Origin: Forficula auricularia
Lineage: Eukaryota > Arthropoda > Insecta > Dermaptera > Forficulidae
Assembly (NCBI GenBank): GCA_024734495.1
Contig: JALMQS010000085.1
Location: 19,538,474-19,602,473 of the forward strand
DNA: 64,000 bases
Direction: 5' to 3'
Part shown: positions 44,293 through 56,030 of the stretch, one piece after another
How the letters are laid out: every line of letters starts with the position of its first letter
How positions within the stretch are numbered: position 1 is the first letter of the stretch
Program-made: the position numbers and the translations under genes
The notes under the pieces: generated by a model
Database searches by the model: none
What the model saw: the letters and a program-made list of their open reading frames with translations, nothing else
Told to the model about the DNA's origin: nothing

Positions 44293-44653
44293 GGTTTTAG
44301 TTATACCTAATAAGCTGAAAATTGGTACGCAAATATATATTTTTACATTACAATGCACCAAATCTTTTTTCTTATAACTGAGAACATTTCCTTGAAAATA
44401 CAAAATGCCAATCTTGAATGGTTTTAGTTAATGAGCTGAAAATTGGTACGCAAATATGTATTTTCAAATTACAATTCACCAAATTTTAATCTTATGGTTT
44501 ACCTGAAAACATTTCCTAAATGTATAAAATGACAATCTTGAATGATTTTAGTTAATGAGCTGAAAATTGGTGGGCAACTATGTTACAATGCACCGAATTT
44601 TAGCTATATATCTGAAAATCTTTCCCGAGAATATGAATTGTCAATATAGAATG
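44293..44653 (+). repeat. ~125-bp minisatellite, three units
   Basis: Units begin GGTTTTAGTTATACCTAATA (44293), GGTTTTAGTTAATGAGCTGA (44420) and GATTTTAGTTAATGAGCTGA (44544). Each contains GCTGAAAATTGGT.CGCAA, CAATGCACCAAATTTTA-like and CTGAAAACATTTCC boxes. Two more diverged units lie at about 45026-45245 after unrelated DNA. Confidence 0.8.
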
Positions 44654-45025
44654 GATCATGAGTTTCCTATAGGAAGCTCATGATTAATTGATAGCAACAC
44701 CTTACATCCCTGTTAACAGACTAAGCGCGCTGGACTTGAAGTATATAACATCTTAGATTATAAATTCACTAGGTGATCTATATCCGTGTTTGGTAAAATG
44801 TATTATGCCGGCTAATCACGATATGATGCTGGATCAAACCTAGATGGATCATATCTTTTTCATTCTCTTGGTCCAGATTTAAGATTCAGCTGACCCCAAA
44901 AGCCTCAACCAGCAGTGGTCTAGCGATATATATATATATCTTGTTTAAAAATGTCGCAGTCAAAAATAACTCTCTTTGATATATATTCACTTAATATATT
45001 AATTAGAAAAATATTTAAATATAGA

Positions 45026-45245
45026 ATGAGTTTATTTAATAACCTGAAACTTGGCACGCAACTATGTATTTTTGCATTTTAATGGGCCAAATTTTAGCTT
45101 TATATCTTAAAACGTTTCCTGTGATTATAAATTGCCAATGTTAAATAATATTATCTTATGAAACTTGATTCGAATCTATGTATTTTCACAATACACTGTA
45201 CTAAATTTTAGCTTTATACCTGAAAACATTTTGCTAAAATATATA
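45026..45245 (+). repeat. ~125-bp minisatellite, two further units
   Basis: CCTGAAACTTGGCACGCAAC, GGGCCAAATTTTAGCTTTAT and AAACGTTTCCTGTGATTATA, then a second diverged unit. Same family as 44293-44653. The intervening 44654-45025 holds no gene. Confidence 0.7.
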
Positions 45246-45380
45246 CATTTTTTTGCTTGACTGTAATATTTTTCTTCGTTATTTTTAATATTTTTTATAT
45301 TTGATTGAATAGTAAAAAAAATATGATTATGAAATGGGCCGATGAAATAAATTTATTTGATAAACACACATTTATTCATA

Positions 45381-45440
45381 AAGAGAAACAAAGAGGTTGT
45401 CATCTGCTTGATCAATCTCGGCAAAATAAAAACTTTTCAA
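45381..45440 (-). repeat. Deleted fragment of the (TA)n/hammerhead element
   Basis: AAGAGAAACAAAGAGGTTGT, CATCTGCTTGATC, then CTCGGCAAAATAAAAACTTT: the two outer ends joined without the middle. The 72-codon frame through it is not a gene. Confidence 0.6.
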
Positions 45441-45955
45441 CAAATGTATTTGTTGGTCTATTTGGAAATAAAATTATTAATATATTATGTTTAGAAAAAG
45501 ATGGTTATTTCAAAAAATTCTAATTTGAATGAATTTATTAAGAAACCAATAAATCTCCATTGAATATTAATAAAATTAATAAATTAATAAAAGAGTAACT
45601 AGCACTTTATAATTTTGTGCAACGGCTGCATATCGAACTGGATTCTATTGGTATCATCATTCTGTAAAAAGTTAATCAAAATCGGTGTTTTTTAATTGGG
45701 TAATTTTCGTAAACCGCGGGGCCGGGTTCTACCTAACGGCCTGAACCTGCCTTGCGCCGGCCCTGCAGGAATCCAAAAAGTAAAGCTTATTGTACATTCC
45801 AATTTAGCAATAATTTAATGACCACTACAATTAGCATCTCCTCTAATAAATTACTTCTGACATAATGTATTATTCATTTTCAACAATTATATAGTAATAA
45901 TATAAAAAGGATTGGATTAGGACAGAGTGTATGATAAATCCATAATATGAATTGA
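45441..45955. other. No gene recognised
   Basis: A GC-rich spot at 45710-45770 (AAACCGCGGGGCCGGGTTCT) lies in AT-rich DNA. No match. Confidence 0.4.
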
Positions 45956-46440
45956 GTTTTAATAACTTAATATTTCGTGATATATTGTTTCGCTTCGATA
46001 TAAATTAATGCTCTCCTCTGAATGTATTGCCTTTGTAATTGTTGTCGAGGGAATAGTTTCTGTTTTCATTCCCGAACAAAAAGCAAAAACATGCTCTCCC
46101 AGCCAAATTCTCTTCAAACTAATTAATGTTCCATTTGGTTGCCGACTCACAGCCCGATAAGATATTCTCGTTAAAATTTCAGCGGCCATTTCACTGAGTC
46201 AAATAATAAAAGAAACGCCGAATAGGATTTTTTTCTCTCTCTATCTTTCAATTGAAATGGATTGGATGGGATGGCTGTTTAATGCCATTATTATCTCCGA
46301 GTGCGTTGTATGATACATCCCATCAATTATTAATTCGGTTTCATTTTTCTCGATATTTAATGGAAACTTGGCTGAGGCTCCAAACTCAGTCAGACAATCA
46401 GAAGTGTACACGTCTAGACACACACTCACACATAGAGAGA
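45956..46440. other. Unique balanced-composition island
   Basis: Open frames of 60-76 codons occur on both strands (minus 46189-45959 and 46429-46241). The sequence is non-repetitive and less AT-rich than its surroundings. No protein family is recognisable. It could be conserved regulatory DNA or small exons. Confidence 0.3.
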
Positions 46441-46444
46441 CAGG

Positions 46445-46670
46445 CTCAAATTTTGCAGAGTTAATTTTTAGTCTCAGTTAAATTAGGTCTCTAAAGGACT
46501 TTTCAAAATTCGACTCCTAACTACTTAAAAACTAGTCATTGACTGAAAGATTGGAATTTTTGAAGACGTGTTTAGTTCAAACGATTTAACGAATTTCGAT
46601 GAAATTACGTATACTCATAGCGGGTACCATATCTAACCTACTGGCTAAGTATCATTTTTTGTGGGGGGGG
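46445..46670 (+). repeat. Single unit of the 40-kb degenerate repeat
   Basis: AAAATTCGACTCCTAACTAC, AACGATTTAACGAATTTCGA and CTCATAGCGGGTACCATATC match the units at 40031-40670. A G-run lies at 46660-46668. Confidence 0.65.
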
Positions 46671-46714
46671 TATACTCAATAAGGCTTTACTTTATCTAAA
46701 CCAAATTTTGCATA

Positions 46715-47165
46715 ATTAGTCAGTCTTCTTATCTTCTCAATAGGCCTGAGCCTGTTTCTCCAATTAAAAGACGTTGTTCATTCGATTTTTAGTCAGGGTG
46801 TACATTAAGGCCCGCTTTCCTACTTCATACACCCTGGGGTCGACATTCTTTTACTACCTTTGCCAACCATACGATCTACATGGGCTGCCTATTCTCGACC
46901 CAGTCGACTATATCTGATAGCTGCGGACTCTATCTTTTAATTTTTTCCCTGTATGGTCCTAATTATCCTGATATGTTGTTCAGAGAAGTGTTGGGTGGAA
47001 ATTGTATCTGCCCTTGTCTCTGCAGTATAATTTGTCAACACTGGGCACACGCTGGTCTTATAGACGCGAACTTTGCTCTCTGCTGACATATATCTGTTTC
47101 GCCATATTACATTAATTAGTCTGTAATAGAGCCAACTGATTAACACTTTAAACGATTTTTTGAAA
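46715..47165 (-). pseudogene. LINE C-terminal fragment (RTE-like)
   Basis: Minus-strand frame 47146-46937 reads LINVIWRNRYMSAESKVRVY-KTSVCPVLTNYTAETRADT...IIRTIQGKN. This is the block IW.NKY.S..SK.RIYKT.VRPV.TY..ETRA found near the C-terminus of a common insect non-LTR group. Downstream, with stops, AAHVDRM and FNWRNRLRPIEKIRRL fit its last part and 3' end. A one-residue insertion and several stops show decay. Confidence 0.7.
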
Positions 47166-47255
47166 TTTGATCTCTCACTAACCGAAAATGGAGGACCAAA
47201 ATGAGAAATTAAAGATTAAACAAATTCCAAAGGTTATATAAACTTTTTAATTATA

Positions 47256-47834
47256 CAGGGTGGGGCATAAAGATCTACCACATTTTGAAGAACTATAAAA
47301 AAAATGAAAAAATTTAACTAGAAAAAAACTGAATATATTTTTGAAAAGAACATAAAATAATTTTTTTAATGTGTTTTAAACATTATCAGACAAAAAAAAA
47401 GGGGGGGGGGGGTCAAAAATGAAAATTCTAGCCATTTCGACCAGACTCAACCAAATTTTGTATACGTATTCTGTGAGTCCCAAGGAGGCTAGAAATGCAC
47501 AAATTAACCAAATTTTGTATATATAGTTTGGTCGAAAGGGCTAGAGTTTTCATTTTTGACACTCCCCCCATTTTCGGTGGTTAGTTTTTGCATTTCAAGC
47601 CTGCTGGGGGTCCACAGAATATGTATATACAATTTGGTTGAGTTTGTTCGAAAGGGCAATAATTTCGTTTTTGACCCCTCCCTCTTTCCAGTCTGATATA
47701 ATGTTTAAAAAGAGATTAAAAAAAAATATTATTTTATGTTCATGTCAAAAATATATTTAGTTTTTTTTAGTTAAATTTTTCCATTTTTTTTTATACCTTT
47801 TCAAAATGTGGTAGATCTTTATTCCCCCACCCTG
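47256..47834. mobile_element. Tc1/mariner-like MITE, 579 bp
   Basis: Ends CAGGGTGGGGCATAAAGATC and, inverted, CAGGGTGGGGGAATAAAGAT, with TA on both sides (47254-47255 and 47835-47836). The two halves are inverted copies for most of their length. The interior carries a G-run at 47402-47413 and two GTCAAAAATGAAAATTCTAG/TTTGTATA modules also found at 53220-53400 and 62880-63020. No transposase. Confidence 0.8.
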
Positions 47835-48440
47835 TATTTTAAAATACTTTACCCTAGAGAATGATAATACTTTTTTTAATTCTTTAAAATTTATTGATTT
47901 AATATAGCTCATATATCCTTGGTTATCTAAGAATGGATAGGCTTCTCTCTGTGAAATACTAAAAATTTGGGAGGGCATTTTATAAGTAGCCATATAGCAA
48001 CTTCGTTGTTTTCTCACCTTTGCTGAGGACATAGAAAAATTGACTTAAAATGAAAAAAGCCATCGATTCTCATCTAATACTTGAGGAATAACCATTCTAC
48101 ATTGCATTGTTGACGTTTTGATTATTATTGGTAACCATTGCTGAAGACATGGAGGATTCGAATTAAAATCAAAAATAGCCATCGATTCTCATCTAATTCT
48201 TGAGGAATAACAATTTTTTGTTGTTTCGATTATTATTGGTAACCATTCCTGAAGACATGGAACAATCGACTTAAATTCAAAAAGACTCAATTCTTTTTTG
48301 GTAAACAACTCTGGTGATTGAATCAATTTAAGAGTCAATATGGACGCCAAATAATCAGTGATATCTGATTAATAATAAAGAAATTAATATTTCAAATGAC
48401 TCTGGATAAAGTGTAGCAACGATTCGTTGCAGTTTATTTG
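47835..48440 (+). repeat. Third copy of the composite satellite element, 5'-truncated
   Basis: Starts within the pre-array region (TACTTTACCCTAGAGAATGA, GGATAGGCTTCTCTCTGTGA). It has about two satellite units (48020-48290) and ends with GTGATATCTGATTAATAATA and the terminal hairpin GCAACGATTCGTTGC. The MITE at 47256-47834 abuts its truncated start. Confidence 0.8.
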
Positions 48441-49077
48441 TTTTATTATTATATGGAAATATCAATCAAACTCTCCACAAAACATTGCTCCCTCCTTTTA
48501 AGTTGCTTATATTTTTCTTTTCAAAAAACTTTCCTTAACCAAAATACACTTTTTATCAGCATGAATGGAACGATTAACTCATTAAAATATTTCCCAAACA
48601 TTTCATCCGGAACTTTATTAGACTCCATTCATTTGTTCTTAAAGTTCAAAGACTTTTATTAATATTTTAAACAAGTAAAATTAATAAACATCTATAGCTA
48701 CGGTCTGTATGGATGCGCCGAGGGAGGAAAATGTTCCATCTTTTCGAAATCTAATTTGAGAAAATAATTGATATTCACTCTGGTTGAGTTCCTAAATTTA
48801 AAAGAGTGTTAATTTTAAATTCAATCATGATTTTTTTTTAATATAAATGAAAAATATAAATTTAACATTTTAAGGATGCCTTACTAAAAAATATCAAAAA
48901 CTGTTCCAATTCGTTGAATTTGAGTTTTACACTCCCGATTGTCACAGACCTGTGGCTACTAAGGTATTATAGAAATTTTACATGCATATAATTAAAGCTT
49001 CATAATGAATGTCAAACCTCCGAAAATATAGTCTCTAACAAATAAATTATATGTATAATATATACATTACACATATC
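48441..49077. other. No gene; decayed hammerhead-element piece at 49015-49055
   Basis: GTCAAACCTCCGAAAATATA followed by GTCTCTAACAAATAAATTAT is a worn motif end of the (TA)n/hammerhead family. The rest is AT-rich. Confidence 0.4.
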
Positions 49078-49540
49078 AGTGGCATGCGGTTCATGAATGC
49101 TGTGGATGCGGTCCATCCGTAAAATTTAAAACATTTTAGAGTATTTTCATAAATATTTAAATAAGGTCGACTTCAAAATATCAGGAGAATCTTGAAATTT
49201 TGAAATTATTATCCATTATTTCAAATATTTCTATAAAAAACATTTTTTGTTTTAGAAAGTATATTCGTTCTTGAAATGAAATAAAATTGTTGCATAGATT
49301 CAAGGGGCAATTAAAGTGAATGATTTATCCGAAAAGGATGCTCATAGAAGGTTTGAAGTCCCTGCCTGGTAGCTATATTTTCCAGTTCAAGCATGTCAAA
49401 GACAAGTCCAGACGAGTTTTAGTCCAAATAGAAATTGTTCCCTCTAAGAAAGTATTAAAATAGTAATAACAATAAACAAGTCATAGCTTGCTTATAGCAA
49501 TAGAATTAGAATAAATTTAAGAGTTTCTTATAGGATAGGC
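49078..49540 (+). mobile_element. hAT-like dispersed repeat, copy 2
   Basis: Starts CAGTGGCATGCGGTTCATGA. Matches 20637-21155 throughout. The far end is not defined. Confidence 0.6.
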
Positions 49541-49659
49541 TGATTCATTTCGTGGAAGATGGTCGATTTCCATCTCAGGGACTGTGGAGTTTAAGTCACA
49601 AGTTTTAGGTTCTGACTTCTACCCTCACTCACACAAAACAGTATCCGTTTGGGGCGAAG

Positions 49660-50310
49660 ATCCCAAAATATATTTAAAAAAAAATCTAATTTTTAAATTT
49701 GAAAGTGATGCCATATTCGATGATTTGAAATAAATTTAAAAAAAAAATCCCCGAAGTTTCAAGTCTCTATCCCAATTTTAACCTTTGCAGAACTGCGATG
49801 TATGTAAGTTTCCCATCTAAAAAACATGAGGTTTTTGCATTTAAAGATAAATTTTTTATTCCATCCAAAGTAATAGTTCAAAAAATTTGAAACTCTGTAA
49901 ACTTTATTCTCATAATACTATCTATCCTTCAGAATTTTTAGAAATTTTTACCTATTATAGTTTTTGAGTTACAGCTAGATAAAATACTGCCATATCTTGA
50001 CGTTAGTAAGTTATAGACTCCAAAATTATAATAGCTAAAAATTTATAAAAATTCTGACGGATAGCAACTAATATAAGGATAAAGTTTACAGAGTTTCAAA
50101 TTTTGGAACCATAATTTGGTCAGAATAAAAATTTATCGTTCAATGCCAAAAACCCCATGTTTTTTAAAATGGGAAAAATTGCATCTCTTTTCGGCAAAGG
50201 GTAAAATTGAGATAGAGACTTGAAACTTGGGGGATATTATTTTTTATTCATTTCGAACCATATGAGCCTCTGGCAGCATACAAATTCGAAAATACCCAAA
50301 ATAAGGGCCA
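49660..50310. mobile_element. ~640-bp fold-back element
   Basis: The left half (CCCGAAGTTTCAAGTCTCTA, CTGTAAACTTTATTCTCATA) is mirrored in the right half (TATAAGGATAAAGTTTACAG, TAGAGACTTGAAACTTGGGG), with the centre near 49985. The termini and target duplication could not be fixed by eye. Confidence 0.7.
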
Positions 50311-51365
50311 CCAAATTAGATTTATTGAATAACTTCTATTTTAATTTGCTCCAAATAAAATAAAATAATTCAACTACAACATATAGTAGTCCTGTCCTCC
50401 AATGCCTTCAATTTCAAAATCTATAATAAATAATGATTTATAAGAATAAATCAAACAGGGCACCAGCATTTTGAATACAAATTGCTTACAACTGTATTTC
50501 AAGTAACAAAGATGATTGACCATATTAAGACTTTGTCTTAACCCTGTATACAACTGAATTGGAACGTAAATATATCCATAAAACAGTTGTTTAAATAGAA
50601 TTGTCTTTTGAAGAAACAAACAATAGAAATTTTAGCATACTTTCCGGGGAGGAATATTTTCTATGCCTGGGGAAAAGGAAGGTTTGTCAAAGTAGTTCAG
50701 AAGTTAGTTTGATTTGTTCTTATCTATTTGTTTGGGTTTCGAAGTCCCCGGCCAGCAGCTGCAGTCATCGTGTCTCCCATAAAGGTTAACTAGATGCACA
50801 AAGCGAGGCCTGGAGAATCCATTTGCCACCCAGCCTCTTCCTTCTACAACACGCAACTAGCTATCTATTTAACAACAACAACAACAACCGAGAGACCGAG
50901 GACATACATCAAACTTTTAACAACATCAATGAATAATAAAGCGCTTGGCCTTTTTGTGTCGTTTCACTTCGATTAAAATGAATAAACATTGATCATTTAA
51001 TCATTTTATCTGTTTGTTCTTTAGACACCTACTACTTGTTATTTCTCATTAAAATTTGTTTATTTGGAAAATGTTTTTGATTGATAGTACCTATACTTGA
51101 AGGTAATTTTACTTTTACTTATACAGAAATAAATAGTATCACTAGAAATCCATTATTTTAAATCTACGATTTTTTTTTCATTAGCAGATTTTATGTTTAA
51201 TGAGTGTGTCTTATTTTTTGAAGTGAAACTTCTTACGGCAAGCCTCAGACTAAAACCAGATTGGGACTAATTCGACCGACAGATAAATATCAATAGATTA
51301 ATTTTCTACTTTATAAGAAATATTAGTGTAGAAAAGGAAAGAAAAATGTTTTGTTAACACACATA
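50311..51365. other. No gene; unique island at 50630-50960
   Basis: 50630-50960 is GC-richer (CCGGCCAGCAGCTGCAGTCA), contains (ACA)n at 50873-50888 and matches no repeat. Open frames there are short. Possibly an exon or regulatory DNA. Confidence 0.35.
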
Positions 51366-51676
51366 CAGGTCTATTCTCTAAAAAAAGACGTTAAAATTAA
51401 ACATCTTAAATTAGGTGTTAAAAAGTAAAGTAATCACACCAGCGTTAAAAAATGCCCTAAACCAAGTTTTAACAACGACGTCAAGATTTTACTTTTTAAC
51501 ACCATGTGTTAACGATCCATATGAAGATGGCTACGTTTTCTGCTTGTTCGTGTTTTTACACCTCTCGATAGCTTCTCGCGCAAATGCATTACTAACTTTA
51601 TTTGTTATTCTCAATCTAGTATATGACTGCTATTTGACAGTTTGCTTGGTTAATTTATTTTTAATATTAATTTTAA

Positions 51677-52070
51677 ATGAAAGATATTAATTTGCCAATG
51701 GTAATAGATTCAACAAGAAATCATAAGTTGGTGTCATCTATTAACGCGTGTACATATGTCAGAGAGGTTCGCATCCTGCAGGTGAGCCAGATGGCCCGGA
51801 TTGCTGTTACCGGCACTCGGGTTCGATTCCCGAGGGGGTGAAAAACAACCCCTCTGACATATAATTAAAAATATTCCTTAATTTAATTTCCTTTCAATTT
51901 CCTTTGTACTAAATGGTGAAAATATAGCTTTCACAATTGTGACTTATCAAACCTCATAGGGAAGATAATTAATTAAAAATATTCCATTTCATCGAATTTA
52001 ATAGATGACACCAACTTATGATTTCTTGTAAATTTGAATCTATTACCATCAACAAATTAATATCTTTCAT
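51677..52070. mobile_element. Fold-back enclosing a tRNA-like cassette
   Basis: Left arm 51677-51745 (AAAGATATTAATTTG, TGGTAATAGATTCA, AGAAATCATAAGTTGGTGTC) is mirrored by 51993-52070. The cassette 51754-51863 lies inside. Part of the right arm (GATGACACCAACTTATGATT) recurs after the second cassette at 52393-52421. Confidence 0.75.
51754..51863 (+). mobile_element. tRNA-like cassette 1 with inverted ends
   Basis: Bounded by ATATGTCAGAGAGG and CCTCTGACATAT, an inverted repeat. The interior GGTGAGCCAGATGGCCCGGA...CTCGGGTTCGATTCCCGAG has a perfect T-arm hairpin (CTCGG..CCGAG) with a box B and a weak box A. It is too irregular for a working tRNA. The second copy is at 52254-52360. Confidence 0.7.
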
Positions 52071-52253
52071 ATTAAATTAGGAAAAGTCATTCCATTGCCC
52101 TTCGAATTTTGAATCTCTTCAAAATTCGAAACACTCAACGACCTTTATTTAAATTATTATGGCATGGCTATATGTTTAAATTTAGAATCACTATATCGCG
52201 AAATTTTACAAATTAAGATAACAATCTTTGAGTAAAATATTTTACGCGTGTAC

Positions 52254-52360
52254 ATATGTCAGAGAGGTTTGCTTCCTGCAGGTGAGCCAGGTGGCCCGGA
52301 TTGCTGTTACTGGCACTCGGGTTCGATTCCCGAGGGGTGAAAACAACCCCTCTGACATAT
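52254..52360 (+). mobile_element. tRNA-like cassette 2 with inverted ends
   Basis: Near-identical to 51754-51863, preceded by the same ACGCGTGTAC and followed by the same ATAATTAAAAATATTCCATT. Conservation extends about 60 bases beyond the cassette, so the mobile unit is larger than the tRNA-like part. Confidence 0.7.
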
Positions 52361-52880
52361 AATTAAAAATATTCCATTCCATCGAATTTAATAGATGACA
52401 CCAACTTATGATTTCTTGTTAATTTTTATATTTTGAAATTATTATTATTTAGAAGAGAATAATTTTTTATGATGTCTCAAAACTGAAAGTATAAAGATTA
52501 ATCCTAAAATAAAAAAATATATCCTAAAAATCTTATTTTAACAAAAAGTTTTTGAAGGCAAAAAGCTGAGAAGTCCAAGAACTACTAAAAAACAAATTGA
52601 TATCTTAATACAATCACAGAAATCTGAAATTATCTTTTATCTCAAAGCTGTCAAAATCATAACTTACTTTTTGGTTAAAAACGTCATTTTTTTCTATAAA
52701 AAACGTCGTTAAAATATTAAAGGCACACTTGGAGATGACGATAATTTTGAACACTTTTGACTAAATGTTAACGCTTTGGTGTTAAATCTTTTGCTTACAG
52801 AATAGCAATTTGAGGCAAGGAGGTGTTAACGCTGATTTCGGATGTTAAAATTTAACGTTTTTGCTTAGAGAATAGACCTG

Positions 52881-53841
52881 GTAGTGTTGGCTGGTGGTCA
52901 TCTTTTCCAGTAATTCCCATACTCAATGCTTTTTTTTTTATAATGATACTGATACTAGAAGAAGTTGCACCAAGAAGGTACAACCTCTGTAGTCCGTGGT
53001 GGACCCTTGTAACGTGAAGATAAGGGGAGATTTAGGGATTGGGTAGCAGTCGAAGGTATCTGTTGAAGCTGCTTGATTTGGCTTTCGGACAAGAATGAAT
53101 TCGTTCAAAATGTTATGGTCAATTGGCCATTCACATTTTAAGCAAGTAATTTTGTCGTTATTAGCAATTAATTTCATTTTTTTATTTATTGGTCTCGGGA
53201 ACTAAATGATCATTTAGCCACCACACACCTAAATGAGGGAGAGGATCAAAAATGAAAATTCTAGGCCTTTGGACTAAACTTAACCAAATTTTGTATACAA
53301 GATCTTTGGGCCCCCAAGAAACTGGAAATGTAAAAACCAACCACCCAAAATGAGGCTAGAGTCAAAAATGAAAATTCTAGGCCGTTGGACCAAACTCAGC
53401 TCATTTAATTTAGATTTAATTGATATTCTTATTAAAAATGAGCTTAATGAACTGAAATAGGTATTTGCAATTTAGATTAAACCACGTGGACAATTATTTA
53501 AATACAGTGCTGAAGTTTCACTTCTGGCCTGAGTTTATGCCTGAGAGAAAATAAAAATATTTTTTTCTTCCCTTGGCCTCGGGAACGAAATGCCCATTTA
53601 GCCAGTCGCCACAGATTCACGAAGAATAGGTGAATAAGCAAATATAACAAAACAAAATAATACAAAATAAAATACCAAAATAAATAAATAAAATCATTGG
53701 ATTATAGTTGGAAGCCAATGGAAACTATATGTTTAATAAAGTAGGCTGCAATTGGCCCTATTTGGTCTAGAGATGCCAATAGAATCTCTGTGGGGAAATC
53801 ATTCCTTCCTTTAATATTCAGGTATAAACGATTAATTTTTA
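52881..53841. other. No gene; G-run-family fragments
   Basis: 53220-53400 has two GAGGATCAAAAATGAAAATT / GAGTCAAAAATGAAAATTCT modules of the family in 47256-47834. GGTCTCGGGAACTAAATGAT (53190) and GGCCTCGGGAACGAAATGCC (53575) are a short direct repeat. The frame 53177-52938 (minus) is unrecognised. Confidence 0.45.
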
Positions 53842-55850
53842 CTTTATCCAATGCAAAGCATGGGTAAAGTATTGTAATCGCTCTCGGGGCAAGCGTGGCT
53901 TCAAAGGGTCCTCAGGTAAAGACTACGGAACCCATGGACTCAATTAAAGTCACAAATTGTAGTATTCAATTAGGTTGAATTTTAGCACGTGACGGTTTTG
54001 CCAAAAATTACATGGGGTCTCGTCGAGAGGCCAAAAAGTGCGATTTTTTCATTTAGTGCGTGCGGATGTATGTATGTATGTATGTATGGATGGATGTATG
54101 TTATCGTTTTTTGGCCCACGATTTTTTCCACACCTTTGCGCTGATTGAAATGAAATTGAAAACCTACCATTAGTTTAACAAAATGAAGCGCTGATTAGTT
54201 TTTGGTACATATCGGCCCACAAACATTAGTACTTTATTTCAGTACTTTTTTAGTTTTTTCTAAATATCTTGAAAATGACTTAAACAATTTTGATGAAATT
54301 TAATATCCTAATTAAGTACCTTGGGGACCACAAAAAAGGTTAAATAAAGTTTTTAGTAAAATTATATTTTAAAGTATTTTACTCGAAAGTAAGATAGTAC
54401 TTTTTTAATTTTTTTAATTCCTTAAAATTTATTCATTTGAACGTTTTAATATAGCTCATTTAGCCTTGCTTAAATAAGAATGGATAGGCTTCTCTCTGTG
54501 AAATGCTAAAAATTTGGGAGGAAATTTTATAAGTAACCATAGCAACTGCGTTGTTTTCTTATCCCTTACCTTTGCTGAAGACATAGAGGAATCGACTTTA
54601 AGCCAAAAATAGCGATTGATTCTCATCTAATACTTGAGGAATAACCATTCTATATTGGATTTTTGACGTTTCGGTTTTTATTGGTAACCATTTCTGAAGA
54701 CATAGAGAAATCGACTTTAAACTAAAAATTGCGATTGATTCTCATCTAATACTTGAGGAATAACCATTCTATATTGGATTTTTGACATTTCGGTTTTATT
54801 GGTAACCATTGCTGAAGACATAGAGGAATCGACTTTAAAGCAAAAATATCGATTGATTCTCATCTAATACTTGAGGAATAACAATTCTACATTAGTTTTT
54901 GACGTTTCGATTATTATTGGTAACCATTGCTGAAGACATAGAAGAATCGACTTTAAACCAAAAATGGCGATTGATTCTCAACTAGTACTTGAGGAATAAT
55001 CATTCTATATTGGATTTTTGACGTTTCGGTTTTTATTAGTAACCATTCCTGAAGACATAGAGAAATCGACTTTAAACCAAAATTAGCGATTGATTCTCAT
55101 CTAGTACTTGAGGAATAATCATTCTATATTGGATTTTTGACGTTTCGGTTTTTATTAGTAACCATTCCTGAAGACATAGAGAAATCGACTTTAAAACAAA
55201 ATTAGCGATTGATTCTCATTTAATACTCGAGGAATAACCATTCTACATTGGATTTTTGACATTTCGGTTATTATTGTAACCATTGCTGAAGACATGGTGG
55301 AATCGACTTAAAATAAAAAATAGCCATCGATTCTCATCTAATACTTGAGGAATAACAATTCTACATTAGCTATTTGACGTTTCGATTATTATTGGTAACC
55401 ATTGCTGAAGAGATGGAGGAATCGACTTAAAATCAAAAATAGCGATTGATTCCCATCTAATACTTGAGGAATAACAATTCTACATTAGGTATTTGACGTT
55501 TCGATTATTATTGGTAACCATTGCTGAAGACATGGAGGAATCGACTTAAAATCAAAAGTAACGATCGATTCTTATCTAATACTAGAGGAATAACCTTATT
55601 GCATTCCATTTTTGATGTTTTGACTATTAATGGAAACCTCTACTGAAAATGTGGAAGAATCGACTTAAAATCAAAAAGACTAAATTCTTTTTTGGTAAAC
55701 AACTCAAGCTTGATTATTTTATTATTTTTAATTAATGTCAATATGAACTACAAATTTCAAGTGATATCTGATTAATAATAAAGGAACAAACATATTAATA
55801 TTTCAAATGAATTTGGATAAAGTTTAGCAACGATCCGTTGCAGTTTATTT
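53842..55850 (+). mobile_element. Composite element with internal satellite, copy 1 (2.0 kb)
   Basis: The 5' part (CTTTATCCAATGCAAAGCAT, GGGCAAGCGTGGCTTCAAAG, a GTAT/GGAT microsatellite at 54065-54100) is nearly identical to 59855 onward. Then come a pre-array region, nine to ten 119-bp units (54590-55675), a conserved 3' region and a terminal hairpin GCAACG-ATC-CGTTGC followed by AGTTTATTT. The 62-codon minus-strand frame 54170-53982 exists in both copies but is repeat-derived. Internal minisatellite plus a 3' hairpin recall Helentron-type non-autonomous elements. That is a hypothesis, not shown. Confidence 0.75.
54590..55675 (+). repeat. 119-bp satellite array 1
   Basis: Unit starts (GATTGATTCTCATC) fall at 54614, 54733, 54851, 54969 and 55088, spaced 118-119 bases. 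Each has TTGGATTTTTGACGTTTCGG, TTTTTATT.GTAACCATT and CTGAAGACATAGAG. Later units shift to the CATGGAGGAATCG variant, and the last is the diverged terminal unit. Confidence 0.92.
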
Positions 55851-55857
55851 GACTGTG

Positions 55858-56030
55858 TGCCTCACAGCCCAGAAGGACGTGGTTAATATCACCAATAGAA
55901 ATGGAATCACAAGAGCAGTGTAGATTATCTCTCTGGCCGATTTTGTGTAGGTATGCAGGTGTTGTTGCATGCCCTAGTCTAAGTCGTATAATGTGAACTT
56001 TCAGTTTTCGATGAAGATTGAAGTTTTCAA
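55858..56030 (-). pseudogene. LINE RNase H/C-terminal fragment
   Basis: Minus strand, 56030 to 55858: FNLHRKLKVHIIRLRLGHAT, TPAYLHKIGQRDNLHCSCDS, ISIGDINHVLLGCEAHS. The RLR-GH--TPAYLHKIG--D---CSC---GD-NH---C block is typical of the end of the RNase H region in Jockey/R1/I-type LINEs. It is a short isolated piece, adjoining the 3' end of the satellite element. Confidence 0.75.

Larger units (their letters stand above)
51366..52880. mobile_element. ~1.5-kb element with CAGGTCTATTCTCTAA termini
   Basis: The left end CAGGTCTATTCTCTAAAAAA is matched by the inverted right end CAGGTCTATTCTCTAAGCAA. Subterminal DNA is full of GTTAAC/TTAACG/AACGTT words on both sides. The middle is occupied by a fold-back with two tRNA-like cassettes (51677-52440). 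No target duplication is evident and no transposase is seen. Confidence 0.65.
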
